Shown: piece by piece, positions 18,332 to 26,803 of the stretch
How the letters are laid out: every line of letters starts with the position of its first letter
Numbering within the stretch: position 1 is the first letter of the stretch
DNA from: Streptomyces sp. NBC_00690
Lineage (GTDB): Bacteria; Actinomycetota; Actinomycetes; Streptomycetales; Streptomycetaceae
DNA: 64,000 nucleotides
Assembly (NCBI RefSeq): GCF_036226685.1
Contig: NZ_CP109009.1
Span: 3,286,001-3,350,000, forward strand
Direction of reading: 5' to 3'
Notes under the pieces: generated by a model
Told to the model about the DNA's origin: nothing
Seen by the model: the letters and a program-made list of their open reading frames with translations, nothing else
Databases searched by the model: none
Program-made: the position numbers and the translations under genes

Positions 18332-20149
18332 ATGTGCGGAATTGTTGGATACATCGGCCGTCGTGACGTGGCACCGCTGCTGCTGGAAGGGCTCCAGCGG
18401 CTGGAGTACCGGGGGTACGACTCCGCGGGCATCGTGATCACGAGCCCCAAGGCGTCCGGACTGAAGATGGTCAAGGCCAAGGGTCGTGTGCGCGACCTGG
18501 AGGCACGCGTTCCCAAGCGGTTCACCGGCACCACGGGCATCGCCCACACCCGCTGGGCCACGCACGGCGCACCCAGCGACGAGAACGCCCACCCGCATCT
18601 GAGCTCGGACGGACTCGTCGCGGTCGTCCACAACGGCATCATCGACAACGCGTCCGAGCTGCGCGTGCGGCTGGAGGCCGAAGGCGTGGTCTTCGCCTCC
18701 GAGACCGACACCGAGGTCCTCACCCACCTCATCGCCCGCTCCCAGGCCGACACCCTGGAGGAGAAGGTCCGCCAGGCGTTGAAGGCGGTCGAGGGCACCT
18801 ACGGCATCGCCGTCATGCACGCCGGATTCAGCGATCGCATCGTCGTCGCCCGCAACGGCTCCCCCGTCGTCCTCGGCATCGGCGAGAAGGAGATGTTCGT
18901 CGCCTCCGACGTCGCCGCGCTCGTCGCCCACACCCGCCAGATCGTCACCCTCGACGACGGAGAGATGGCCACCCTCAAGGCCGACGACTTCCGCACCTAC
19001 ACCACCGAGGGCTCGACGACGACCGCGACGCCGACCACCGTGGAGTGGGAGGCCGAGTCGTACGACATGGGCGGCCACGACACGTACATGCACAAGGAGA
19101 TCAGCGAGCAGCCCGACGCCGTGGACCGGGTGCTGCGCGGCCGGATCGACGACCGGTTCTCCACCGTGCACCTCGGCGGGCTCAACCTGGACGCCCGCGA
19201 GGCGCGGGGCATCCGACGGGTCAAGATCCTCGGCTGCGGCACCTCCTACCACGCCGGGCTCATCGGCGCCGGGCTCATCGAGTCGCTGGCCCGCATCCCC
19301 GCCGACGCCGAGCCGGCCTCCGAGTTCCGCTACCGCAACCCGGTCGTCGACCCCGACACCCTCTACATCGCGGTCTCCCAGTCCGGTGAGACCTACGACG
19401 TGCTGGCCGCCGTCCAGGAGCTGAAGCGCAAGGGCGCCCGCGTCCTCGGCGTGGTCAACGTGGTCGGTTCCGCCATCGCCCGGGAAGCCGACGGCGGCAC
19501 CTACGTCCACGCCGGACCCGAGGTCTGTGTCGTCTCCACCAAGTGCTTCACCAACACCGTGGTCGCGTTCGCCCTGCTCGCCCTGCACCTGGGCCGCATC
19601 CGCGACCTCTCGGTCTCCGAAGGCAAGCGGATCATCGACGGACTGCGCCGGCTGCCCGCCCAGATCACGGAGATCCTGGAGTCCGAGGCGGACATCAAGA
19701 AGCTCGCCGAGGAGTATGCCGGGGCGCAGTCGATGATGTTCATCGGCCGGGTGCGCGGCTATCCGGTGGCGCTGGAGGCGTCCCTCAAGCTCAAGGAGAT
19801 CTCCTACATCCACGCGGAAGCGTATCCCGCGTCCGAGTTGAAGCACGGGCCGCTCGCCCTGATCGAGCCCGCGCTGCCGACGGTGGCGATCGTGCCGAAC
19901 GACGATCTGCTGGAGAAGAACCGCGCGGCGCTGGAGGAGATCAAGGCCCGCAGCGGTCGGATCCTCGCCGTCGCCCACCGGGAGCAGGAGAAAGCCGACC
20001 ACACCATCGTCGTGCCGAAGAACGAGAACGAGTTGGACCCGATCCTGATGGGCATCCCGCTCCAACTCTTCGCGTACCACACGGCGCTGGCCATGGGACG
20101 GGACATCGACAAGCCGCGCAACCTGGCGAAGTCCGTAACCGTCGAGTAG
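18332..20149 (+). CDS. glmS: Glutamine-fructose-6-phosphate aminotransferase (isomerising), 605 aa
   Basis: Makes glucosamine-6-phosphate from fructose-6-phosphate and glutamine, the entry to UDP-GlcNAc and peptidoglycan. N-terminal Ntn glutaminase with catalytic Cys2 (MCGIVGYIG), TRWATHG and HNGII; two SIS sugar-isomerase domains (LGCGTSYHAGL, SQSGET; then FIGRVRGYPVALEASLKLKE, SELKHGPLALIEP); and the conserved C-terminal KSVTVE. Full length. I saw no glmS ribozyme upstream, as expected in actinobacteria. The product of GlmS and GlcNAc uptake, GlcN-6-P, is the DasR effector, linking this gene to the chitin genes nearby. Confidence 0.96.
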   Translation: MCGIVGYIGRRDVAPLLLEGLQRLEYRGYDSAGIVITSPKASGLKMVKAKGRVRDLEARVPKRFTGTTGIAHTRWATHGAPSDENAHPHLSSDGLVAVVHNGIIDNASELRVRLEAEGVVFASETDTEVLTHLIARSQADTLEEKVRQALKAVEGTYGIAVMHAGFSDRIVVARNGSPVVLGIGEKEMFVASDVAALVAHTRQIVTLDDGEMATLKADDFRTYTTEGSTTTATPTTVEWEAESYDMGGHDTYMHKEISEQPDAVDRVLRGRIDDRFSTVHLGGLNLDAREARGIRRVKILGCGTSYHAGLIGAGLIESLARIPADAEPASEFRYRNPVVDPDTLYIAVSQSGETYDVLAAVQELKRKGARVLGVVNVVGSAIAREADGGTYVHAGPEVCVVSTKCFTNTVVAFALLALHLGRIRDLSVSEGKRIIDGLRRLPAQITEILESEADIKKLAEEYAGAQSMMFIGRVRGYPVALEASLKLKEISYIHAEAYPASELKHGPLALIEPALPTVAIVPNDDLLEKNRAALEEIKARSGRILAVAHREQEKADHTIVVPKNENELDPILMGIPLQLFAYHTALAMGRDIDKPRNLAKSVTVE

Positions 20150-20161
20150 TTCACGGCCCAC

Positions 20162-20196
20162 GGGGCGGTACGGGCCCAGCGGACCCGTACCGCCCC
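20162..20196 (+). terminator. Terminator after glmS
   Basis: GGGGCGGTACGGG (20162-20174) pairs perfectly with CCCGTACCGCCCC (20184-20196), 13 bp with a 9-base loop, just after the glmS stop. Confidence 0.85.
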
Positions 20197-20228
20197 GGGC
20201 CTGTCCACAACAGCCCGGTGAACAGCGC

Positions 20229-20265
20229 AGTCCCCTCGCGCGATGCCACCTTGCGCGAGGGGACT
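20229..20265 (-). terminator. Terminator after the acetate-type transporter gene
   Basis: AGTCCCCTCGCGC and GCGCGAGGGGACT form a perfect 13-bp stem with an 11-base loop, in position to stop minus-strand transcription from the gene ending at 20311. Confidence 0.8.
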
Positions 20266-20310
20266 TCAATTGGTCGGCGCGCGGCCCAGAGCACACCGAC
20301 CGGCGCGGCC

Positions 20311-20880
20311 TCAGCCGGTGGCCGTCACTCCCCGGCCGGCAGCGCGTCCGGAGAAGGTCGGCCACTTCGCCAGCGCGGCCGTCGCCCCGTACCAAGCGGC
20401 CAGGCCGGTCACCACGGCGACCCAGCCGCCCGCCTTCGTCAGTCCGCTGCTCTCGGCGAGCGCGGCTATGCCCAACAGCAGCAGTGAGACGGTGAGCAGG
20501 CCGTACACCCCTTGGGTGAAGATCCCGCTACCTGCGGAAGCGACCGTCAAGGTCAGCGCCAGCAGGGCCCACAGCAGCAGGAACAGTCCGGCCGCCTCCG
20601 ATGAGACTCCGGGCCCCGCGCCGGTTCCCCAGGTGAACCAGAACGCGCCGAGACCGGCGAAAGCGGTACCCGATCCGCCGTTGCCGGCGCGGAATTCGAG
20701 TAGTCCGGCGATGAAGAGGGCGACGCCACCGACCCAGGTGGCGAGTCCGGTGGCATCCAGGACGGTCACGCCGTCGATCACATCGGTGTTGGCGATGCCG
20801 AACGCCAGCAGAGTCAGCCCGAGGGCGAGATGGCCGAGAGTGGAAGTAGTAGCGCTTCCCGCAGAGACTTCCTTGTCCAC
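20311..20880 (-). CDS. SatP/YaaH (GPR1/FUN34) family acetate-succinate transporter, 189 aa
   Basis: GTG at 20880 has AAGGGAG upstream on the minus strand. Six hydrophobic helices are visible: LGHLALGLTLLAFGIAN, WVGGVALFIAGLLEFRAGN, AFAGLGAFWFTWG, AAGLFLLLWALLALTL, GVYGLLTVSLLLLGIAAL and WVAVVTGLAAWYGATAAL. The pattern, FRAGN after helix 2 and the FWFTWG segment are characteristic of the acetate uptake family, which forms hexameric channels. The gene is alone between two hairpins. Substrate is inferred from family. Confidence 0.85.
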   Translation of the reverse strand: MDKEVSAGSATTSTLGHLALGLTLLAFGIANTDVIDGVTVLDATGLATWVGGVALFIAGLLEFRAGNGGSGTAFAGLGAFWFTWGTGAGPGVSSEAAGLFLLLWALLALTLTVASAGSGIFTQGVYGLLTVSLLLLGIAALAESSGLTKAGGWVAVVTGLAAWYGATAALAKWPTFSGRAAGRGVTATG

Positions 20881-21051
20881 GGCGGGGCTCCCTTCGTCTC
20901 CTGTGCAGTTGTGTGAAAGGCAGTTGTGGAACGACCCCAACGGCCTTTATGTACCCTTCACAAGGTAACAATTCACCTCTACGCGCCGGTAGATTTCCTT
21001 GCATTTCAAGGGAGTTGATGCAGACCCCGACCTCAGCACACACCAACCCGA

Positions 21052-21128
21052 CTACGGGCTACGGGCTACGGGCTACGGGCTACGGGCTACGGGCTACGGG
21101 CTACGGGCTACGGGCTACGGGCTACGGG
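21052..21128. repeat. Eleven exact copies of the heptamer CTACGGG
   Basis: 77 bases consist of 11 perfect CTACGGG units (CCCGTAG on the minus strand). The last unit overlaps the stop codon and final proline codon of the universal stress protein gene, so the array grew outwards from that stop. Perfect copies suggest recent slippage and variability between strains. Confidence 0.97.
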
Positions 21129-21643
21129 ATCACAACGACCGGGCGCTGCGCCCGTCGCGCGAGGCGGCCGGCCACCGAACCGAAGATCCTGCCGACGATC
21201 CCCTGGGTAGAGCCGACGACGATCGCATCGGCCGAGTACTCCCGACCGACCTCTTCCAACTCATGACAGATGTCGCCGCCGCGCTCCACCAGGATCCACG
21301 GCACCTCGGCGAGGTAGTCCGCACAGGCCAACTCCAGACCGAGCACCTCGGTGCGATGGTCCGGGACGTCCACGAACACGGGGGGCTCACAGCCCGCCCA
21401 GACGGTGGTCGGCAGCCTGTTGGCGACATGAACGATGATCAAGCCGGAGCCGGAGCGGCGTGCCATTCCGATGGCGTACGCCAGCGCACGCTCGCTGGAA
21501 GTCGAACCGTCGAAGCCGACAACCACACCGTGCCGGAACGCAGGGTCGCACGAAGGGCGTGCGTCTTCCGCCGCTTGCGGGTCCGACAGCGGGTCGGCTA
21601 CCTGCTTGCGGTCCGCGGGTTCGGGGATCTCGTGACCGGCCAT
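21122..21643 (-). CDS. Universal stress protein (UspA family), 173 aa
   Basis: Single Usp domain: VVVGFDGSTSSERALAYAIG (nucleotide Asp loop) near residue 35, then IIVHVANRL, and the C-terminal nucleotide-binding segment IVVGSTQGIVGRIFGSVAGRL with the G-x3-G...GS pattern, ending RPVVVIP. The ATP-binding type is suggested. The N-terminal 30 residues are polar and unique. The ATG at 21643 was chosen because it precedes the domain at normal distance; the ribosome-binding site is weak. The stop codon TAG is the first unit of the heptamer array just described. Confidence 0.88.
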   Translation of the reverse strand: MAGHEIPEPADRKQVADPLSDPQAAEDARPSCDPAFRHGVVVGFDGSTSSERALAYAIGMARRSGSGLIIVHVANRLPTTVWAGCEPPVFVDVPDHRTEVLGLELACADYLAEVPWILVERGGDICHELEEVGREYSADAIVVGSTQGIVGRIFGSVAGRLARRAQRPVVVIP

Positions 21644-22356
21644 GAGTGTCTCGGCGAAGGAAGTCCTCAATGAGAGGGAATGACTTGGCGACGGATGCTG
21701 TGTCCGGGAATCATCTTCCGTGGCCCATACCCGTAAGGGTACGGCGACACTCCTCTTCTGCCCAGCGCCCGATACCTCACTCGGGCGCTCAAGGGAGGAT
21801 GCCTGAGCCGTCCCCATATGGCAATGCCGGATGGCATCTACAGCAGTCCGGGAGTGGGCGTGCGCCGGCCGTGACCGTCTGACACCTGCCCCGGACCGGG
21901 ACCCGCACCGGGACAAGCGGGGCCCTCCGGCTCGATGAGCGCGCCCACCCACTGACCGCTGGATCACCCGTCGACCATTCGAGACGATACGCCTCGCATC
22001 GCCTCGCTCCTGCCGGAGACGGACCGACCGCCCACTCCCGCCCACTCCCGTGCACCGCACCCGTACCCGAGTGGTGGGCCCGTACGCCGGCAGGATTCAC
22101 ATGCACCCCTGATGCCGTCCGGGTCCGCTCCGAACGTCACCGTTCGAGCGCCGCCACGATCCGACTCCCGGGCCGGACGGAGTGACGGGCGCACTGGCGG
22201 ACTCCCCTGACCGATGCTCCGGACCGTTGGGGTTCAGGTTCGGGTTCGGGTTCGGGTTCAGGTTCGGGTTGGCCGATCCGAGCCCGGCCAGCAGTGACCG
22301 CAGGACCGGTTCTCTCGTTGGGACCTCGGTCACCCCGCAGCCCCCAGGGAGTTTCC
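21644..22356. other. Long intergenic region with short repeats
   Basis: 713 bases hold the divergent promoters of the stress-protein gene and the small membrane-protein gene. It contains a CGCCCACTCC direct repeat near 22030, and the GGTTCR hexamer array at 22231. Open frames across it look like GC-rich shadows with low-complexity Arg/Pro products. Confidence 0.5.
22231..22266. repeat. Six tandem GGTTCR hexamers
   Basis: Units read GGTTCA, GGTTCG x3, GGTTCA, GGTTCG, followed by a partial GGTT. It lies about 90 bases before the GTG start of the small membrane-protein gene. Confidence 0.9.
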
Positions 22357-22707
22357 GTGTCCGCACGCCCGCCCGCCCCCGCGCCCCGGACGAACCGAAG
22401 GACCCGACGGTCCGCCGCCCCCCGCACCGTCGACCCGGCGACCGACGTGGTCCGCTGGGCGGGGTTCAGCTGCCTCCTCGTACCGGTGGTCCTCGTCGTG
22501 TATGGAACCTCCGTGGGCGGGGCAGCAGCAGCTTCACTCGGGCTGGTCGCCGTGACCGCCGTCTGCCGGGTGCTCCTGCGGCGCTCGGAACGCATCGCCG
22601 CGGCGGCGGGGGCACACCCAACCGGGCGCGATCGAGGTGCGCGTGGGGTCGACGGCCGGGTGCACCGGACGCGCGCCGAGCGGCCGTCCGGGAGGGTTCG
22701 CCACTAA
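22357..22707 (+). CDS. Small membrane protein upstream of adpA, 116 aa
   Basis: GTG at 22357 with AGGGAG upstream. A basic Pro/Arg-rich N-terminus (about 25 residues) is followed by two hydrophobic helices (WAGFSCLLVPVVLVVYG and AAAASLGLVAVTAVCRVLL) and a basic C-terminal tail. A small membrane protein occupies the same place before adpA in S. coelicolor as I recall. Function unknown. The tail composition is atypical, so the exact 3' end could be affected by a frameshift. Confidence 0.6.
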   Translation: MSARPPAPAPRTNRRTRRSAAPRTVDPATDVVRWAGFSCLLVPVVLVVYGTSVGGAAAASLGLVAVTAVCRVLLRRSERIAAAAGAHPTGRDRGARGVDGRVHRTRAERPSGRVRH

Positions 22708-23151
22708 GGCCGCCGCCGCAACGGCCGGAGACCGTTCGGACCGCCCGATCCAAGCCGGGGGCTTACCTGTTCGCACGTGCGCACCCGTATAGTTTCAGCC
22801 AACTTCGCGCTACCACCCCTCCCTTGGGGAAATGGCCTGTGTACCCCCTTGTCACCTGGCAAGAAAGGACTATTCGCGGCGCTTGCACCCTACGGGGACG
22901 GGCCATGCCTGTGAGACGCACTTCCCTGAGCGCCTCGTGAGTGGAACCCTTCGTGATCGAATGCTTCGCGCCAAGTTCTCATGCAGACATAGCGGGGCAT
23001 GACGAACTTGTCACGGCGGCGTCACGGGACGCAGTAGATTCGATCATGAGTATCGAAGGCTCGGGACTCGTGCAAAACCGAGGGGAAACGTGCAGGAGCG
23101 AAAGGCCCGAAACGAACGGGGAGACGCGAATACCGAGGGGGGCTTAGCGTC
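22708..23151 (+). promoter_or_regulatory. Long adpA upstream region with candidate AdpA boxes
   Basis: 444 non-coding bases precede adpA, less GC-rich than the surroundings, as in other Streptomyces where adpA is autoregulated and controlled by BldD and gamma-butyrolactone receptors. TGGCCTGTGT (22833-22842) matches 9 of 10 positions of the AdpA consensus TGGCSNGWWY, and TGGCAAGAAA (22857-22866) matches 8 of 10. The spacing of 24 bases would put two boxes on one face of DNA. Confidence 0.5.
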
Positions 23152-24345
23152 ATGAATCAGGACTCCGCCGCACCGGAGGCAGCACGAAAGCTCTCGGGGC
23201 GCCGGCGCCGGGAAGTCGTCGCGGTACTGCTGTTCAGCGGCGGCCCCATCTTTGAGAGTTCCATCCCGCTCTCGGTGTTCGGAATCGACCGTCAGGACGC
23301 CGGAGTTCCTCGCTATCGACTGCTCGTTTGCGCAGGCGAGGAAGGCCCGCTGCGGACCACCGGCGGGCTCGAACTGACCGCACCGTACGGCCTGGAGGCC
23401 ATCGGTAGAGCGGGGACCGTCGTCGTACCGGCCTGGCGGTCGATCACCTCGCCGCCACCACCCGAGGCACTCGACGCACTGCGCCGGGCGCACGAGGAGG
23501 GAGCCCGGATAGTCGGTCTGTGCACTGGCGCATTCGTACTCGCAGCGGCGGGTCTGCTGGACGGCCGTCCAGCGACCACCCACTGGATGTACGCGCCGAC
23601 ACTGGCCAAGCGCTACCCATCCGTCCATGTGGATCCGCGCGAGCTCTTCGTCGATGACGGCGATGTGCTCACCTCTGCGGGCACAGCGGCTGGAATCGAT
23701 CTCTGTCTGCATATCGTGCGCACCGACCACGGTACGGAGGCCGCCGGGGCACTCGCCCGCAGGCTGGTCGTGCCACCGCGCCGCAGTGGCGGGCAGGAGC
23801 GCTATCTGGACAGGTCTTTACCTGAGGAAATCGGGTCGGACCCCTTGGCCGAAGTGGTGTCCTGGGCGCTTGAGCACCTTCACGAGCAATTCGACGTGGA
23901 GACGCTGGCGGCACGGGCATACATGAGTCGACGCACGTTCGACCGGCGATTCCGTTCGCTCACCGGGAGCGCACCGCTCCAGTGGCTGATCACCCAGCGG
24001 GTTCTCCAGGCCCAGCGCCTCCTGGAGACCTCGGACTACTCGGTCGACGAGGTGGCGGGCCGTTGTGGCTTCCGCTCCCCCGTCGCGCTGCGGGGTCACT
24101 TCCGCAGACAGCTGGGCTCCTCTCCGGCTGCGTACCGGGCCGCCTACCGGGTGCGACGCCCCCAGAGCGAGGCGGCACCGGCCTCGGTGGTGGATTCGGT
24201 GGTGCCCATCCAGGCACGGCGGGCCGCCACGGCCGGCGTACCGGGCGCCTCGATCGGTCCACCGGAACTGGGCCGACCCGCACCACAGCCGTACGCGGCG
24301 GGGCACGGTCGCCCGAGCCTGCCCGGTCAGCGGAGTGCGCCATAA
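23152..24345 (+). CDS. adpA: AdpA, central developmental regulator (AraC/XylS family with DJ-1/PfpI-like domain), 397 aa
   Basis: Global activator/repressor of morphological differentiation and secondary metabolism. The N-terminal dimerisation domain of DJ-1/PfpI (GATase1-like) type covers about residues 20-195 (VVAVLLFSGGPIFESSIPLSVFG; IVGLCTGAFVLAAAGLLDGR). The AraC DNA-binding domain covers about 228-333 (two HTHs: FDVETLAARAYMSRRTFDRRF and YSVDEVAGRCGFRSPVALRGHF). One TTA leucine codon lies at 23818-23820, codon 223, in the linker between the domains; this is the conserved site through which the bldA tRNA controls AdpA. The C-terminal 65 residues are Pro/Gly/Arg-rich and variable. The neighbour ornA starts 9 bases after the stop, the standard adpA-ornA pair. 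Confidence 0.97.
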   Translation: MNQDSAAPEAARKLSGRRRREVVAVLLFSGGPIFESSIPLSVFGIDRQDAGVPRYRLLVCAGEEGPLRTTGGLELTAPYGLEAIGRAGTVVVPAWRSITSPPPPEALDALRRAHEEGARIVGLCTGAFVLAAAGLLDGRPATTHWMYAPTLAKRYPSVHVDPRELFVDDGDVLTSAGTAAGIDLCLHIVRTDHGTEAAGALARRLVVPPRRSGGQERYLDRSLPEEIGSDPLAEVVSWALEHLHEQFDVETLAARAYMSRRTFDRRFRSLTGSAPLQWLITQRVLQAQRLLETSDYSVDEVAGRCGFRSPVALRGHFRRQLGSSPAAYRAAYRVRRPQSEAAPASVVDSVVPIQARRAATAGVPGASIGPPELGRPAPQPYAAGHGRPSLPGQRSAP

Positions 24346-24354
24346 GGTAGGCGC

Positions 24355-24957
24355 ATGAACGACCGTATGGTGTGGATCGACTGCGAGATGACCGGGCTCT
24401 CGTTGACGGACGATGCACTGATCGAGGTGGCCGCTTTGGTCACCGACTCGGAACTGAACGTGCTCGGCGACGGGGTGGACATCGTGATCCGCCCCCCGGA
24501 GAGCTCGCTGGAAACGATGCCCGAGGTGGTGCGCACCATGCACACCGCCTCGGGCCTCCTCGACGAGCTGGCCGCGGGCACCACCCTCGCCGACGCCGAG
24601 GCCCAGGTCCTCGCGTATGTGAGGGAGCACGTGAAGGATCCGGGCAAGGCCCCGCTCTGCGGTAACTCCGTGGGCACGGACCGCGGCTTCCTCTCACGTG
24701 ACATGCCCGCCCTGGAGAACTACCTCCACTATCGGATCGTCGACGTGTCCTCCGTGAAGGAGTTGGCGCGCCGCTGGTATCCGAGGGCGTACTTCAACAG
24801 CCCGGACAAGAGTGGCAACCACCGGGCGCTGGCGGACATCCGCGAATCCATCGCGGAGCTGCGCTACTACCGGGAGGCGGTCTTCGTCCCGCAGCCCGGC
24901 CCCGACTCCGAGACGGCGAAGTCCATCGCCGCCAAGCACGTCGTACCTGCGGAGTAG
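24355..24957 (+). CDS. ornA: Oligoribonuclease, 200 aa
   Basis: 3'-5' exonuclease that removes nano-RNAs, including pGpG from c-di-GMP turnover. DEDDh motifs: WIDCEMTGL (Asp9 and Glu11), the middle [22 protein letters not shown] segment, and [11 protein letters not shown]. Length is normal. In Streptomyces the gene follows adpA and is required for normal growth and sporulation. pGpG disposal ties it functionally to the GGDEF-EAL protein encoded at 45113. Start ATG at 24355 after a weak AAGGTAGG site. Confidence 0.96.
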   Translation: MNDRMVWIDCEMTGLSLTDDALIEVAALVTDSELNVLGDGVDIVIRPPESSLETMPEVVRTMHTASGLLDELAAGTTLADAEAQVLAYVREHVKDPGKAPLCGNSVGTDRGFLSRDMPALENYLHYRIVDVSSVKELARRWYPRAYFNSPDKSGNHRALADIRESIAELRYYREAVFVPQPGPDSETAKSIAAKHVVPAE

Positions 24958-25121
24958 GGATCGCTCGACGGTCGGACCGACGTGAGGGTGGGCCGGAGAC
25001 GGCCTGCCGTCAGGTCGATCCCCGGCCAGGAACCGCGCCGTCACAACGGCTCACAAACCGTGGCGCGAGCACCCTCCCGGACCCTGTACACTTTTTCTCG
25101 GCCGGTCGGAAAGCCGGTCAT

Positions 25122-25195
25122 GGTGGGTGTAGCTCAGCTGGTAGAGCACCTGGTTGTGGTCCAGGATGCCGCGGGTTCGAGTCCCGTCACTCACC
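25122..25195 (+). tRNA. tRNA-His (anticodon GTG)
   Basis: Acceptor GTGGGTG pairs with CACTCAC, and an extra 5' G at 25122 opposes the discriminator C, the tRNA-His hallmark. D-arm GCTC...GAGC, anticodon loop TTGTGGT, and T-arm GCGGG-TTCGAGT-CCCGT are all present. The 3' CCA is not encoded. Confidence 0.96.
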
Positions 25196-25203
25196 CTGAA
25201 AGT

Positions 25204-25239
25204 CGAAGGGCTGACCTGTTCAGACAGGTCAGCCCTTCG
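25204..25239 (+). terminator. Strong terminator after tRNA-His
   Basis: A 16-bp perfect stem, with core GGGCTGACCTGT and ACAGGTCAGCCC, and a TCAG loop, starts 9 bases after the tRNA. Confidence 0.9.
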
Positions 25240-25359
25240 TCGTGTGTACGTCCCGGGGAACACGGTGGGAACAGTCCGGGCTCCCCGGCGGCCGGCCTTC
25301 CCCGCGGCGGGGAGGCACCCGCCCGGCCGCGGGGAGGGTTCTGAGGCCCCCAGGGAGCC

Positions 25360-26172
25360 TCAGGCGGCCAGGAAGGCCGACACCTCCTTGAGGAACGCCT
25401 CCGGGGCCTCCAGGTTCACCATGTGGCCGGCTCCGGGCACCCGCGCCACCCTCGTCTGGGGGGCGGCGTCGGCCAGCGCCGTCACATTGCCCTCGATGTC
25501 GGTGCTGTCCAGATCACCCAGCAGGGCCAGTACCGGCACGGATATCTCATGGAGCCGTTCGGCCGCCCCCACCTCGCGCGGTCGCCCCGTACACAGCCCG
25601 CCGGGATGCGCCCGGAGGTTCGCCGCGGCGGCGGCCTGCATCCTGCCCCGCAGACCGGGCTCGACGTCCTCAGGGCTGCGACAGGGACCGTCGACCCAAA
25701 GGCGCAGGAACTCCTCGACGAAGAGTTCCCCGCCGTCCCCCCTGTTCACGGCCTTCAGCTGGGCCGCGGTGTGCTGGATGACATAGGGGTCCCGAAAGGG
25801 TCGGCCGCTGATCCCCGGCGCGGCGAGCACCAGGGACTCGGTCAGTTCCGGATGGAGCAGCGCGAAGTCGAGTGCGGTGCGGGCGCCGAGGGAGAGGCCG
25901 ACGAGTCGGGCGCGTTCGACGCAGAGGTGGGACAGCAGGTCGTAGAGGTCTTCGGCGTGTGACCAGTCGCCGGTCACCGACGAGGATCTGCCGTGTCCCC
26001 GGGCGTCGTAGCGGATCACCTGATAGTCGGCCGCGAGCGTCTCGAACTCCTCGTCCCACATGGTCAGATCGAGCAGATCACCGTGCAGCAGGACGACGGC
26101 CGGCCCCTCGCCTGCAATGTCGTGGGCAAGGCGGCCGTCATCGTCGACGGGGGCAGTCGGCAGGCTGTTCAT
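25360..26172 (-). CDS. Alpha/beta hydrolase, 270 aa
   Basis: ATG at 26172 has GAGGAG upstream on the minus strand. Fold landmarks: VVLLHGDLLD (oxyanion HG), YDARGHGRSS, the nucleophile elbow LVGLSLGARTAL (Ser in G-L-S-L-G), the acid in LALLGDLDSTDIEG, and the catalytic His in VPGAGHMVNLEAPEAF. A complete catalytic triad with the cap domain in the middle. Similar to 3-oxoadipate enol-lactonase-like or esterase proteins, but the substrate cannot be told. Ends 120 bases from the tRNA terminator. Confidence 0.9.
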   Translation of the reverse strand: MNSLPTAPVDDDGRLAHDIAGEGPAVVLLHGDLLDLTMWDEEFETLAADYQVIRYDARGHGRSSSVTGDWSHAEDLYDLLSHLCVERARLVGLSLGARTALDFALLHPELTESLVLAAPGISGRPFRDPYVIQHTAAQLKAVNRGDGGELFVEEFLRLWVDGPCRSPEDVEPGLRGRMQAAAAANLRAHPGGLCTGRPREVGAAERLHEISVPVLALLGDLDSTDIEGNVTALADAAPQTRVARVPGAGHMVNLEAPEAFLKEVSAFLAA

Positions 26173-26283
26173 CACAACTCCTCGTACTCGGTGTGACGTG
26201 GCGAGGGGGCGGCCGACTGCTCTTTTACCCCTTCGCCCGCCTCCGTGACCATGGAATGCGAGCAACCTTTGCCAAACGAAAGA

Positions 26284-26324
26284 GCGCGCCCCGGTCGGAT
26301 TGGGGGGAGCCGACCGGGGCGCGC
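26284..26324 (-). terminator. 15-bp GC-rich hairpin
   Basis: GCGCGCCCCGGTCGG pairs exactly with CCGACCGGGGCGCGC around an 11-base loop. It lies 30 bases beyond the stop of the minus-strand frame at 26354 and supports that frame being a transcribed gene. Confidence 0.8.
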
Positions 26325-26353
26325 GTGTGGGGGGCAGGAGTTGCCTGGGGGAT

Positions 26354-26803
26354 CTACGGGCCTGGCGCGTGCGCCTCGGCGATCGCGACGGGGGTCCGCA
26401 GGGCAGCAGTGCCCGGCTGAGCAACGGGCCTCCTGCCGCCGGAACGCCGAGCGTGAGATGCGGGCAGGGACGGCGCCCTGCCTGCGTGCTCGGTCACGGC
26501 AATGCCGTCCGGCCCGGTGACGGTGCGAGCCTTACGGGAGGGCCTGGAGCCCATCCCGACCACCGGGCCGGACGGCGCGCACCCCGCGGGGGGTTCCTGC
26601 GTGGGGGTCTCCTGTGTGGGGGCCCTGTGCGTGGACGAGCGAGTCGCCTTCGGCTCAGGGACAGGAGTCGCGGGTGTGCGCTGTGCGGCAGGCTGGCCGA
26701 TGGGCTGCGGGGTGGGGCCCGTGCCCGCAGGGTGAGCGACGAAGGGCGCACGGAGGACAGTTGCCCTGCCGCTCGTCCTGCGCCGATCGCACCTGCTGGC
26801 CAT
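26354..26803 (-). CDS. Uncertain Pro/Thr/Arg-rich protein, 149 aa
   Basis: A possible gene. In its favour: an ATG at 26803 with GAGGCAGG at the right distance, reasonable third-position GC, and a strong terminator just after the stop. Against: the product is low complexity (repeated PTQETPTQEPP, Pro and Arg throughout) with no recognisable domain or signal peptide, and overlapping frames on the other strand are also open. An earlier ATG at 26911 would add 36 residues. Confidence 0.35.
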   Translation of the reverse strand: MASRCDRRRTSGRATVLRAPFVAHPAGTGPTPQPIGQPAAQRTPATPVPEPKATRSSTHRAPTQETPTQEPPAGCAPSGPVVGMGSRPSRKARTVTGPDGIAVTEHAGRAPSLPASHARRSGGRRPVAQPGTAALRTPVAIAEAHAPGP

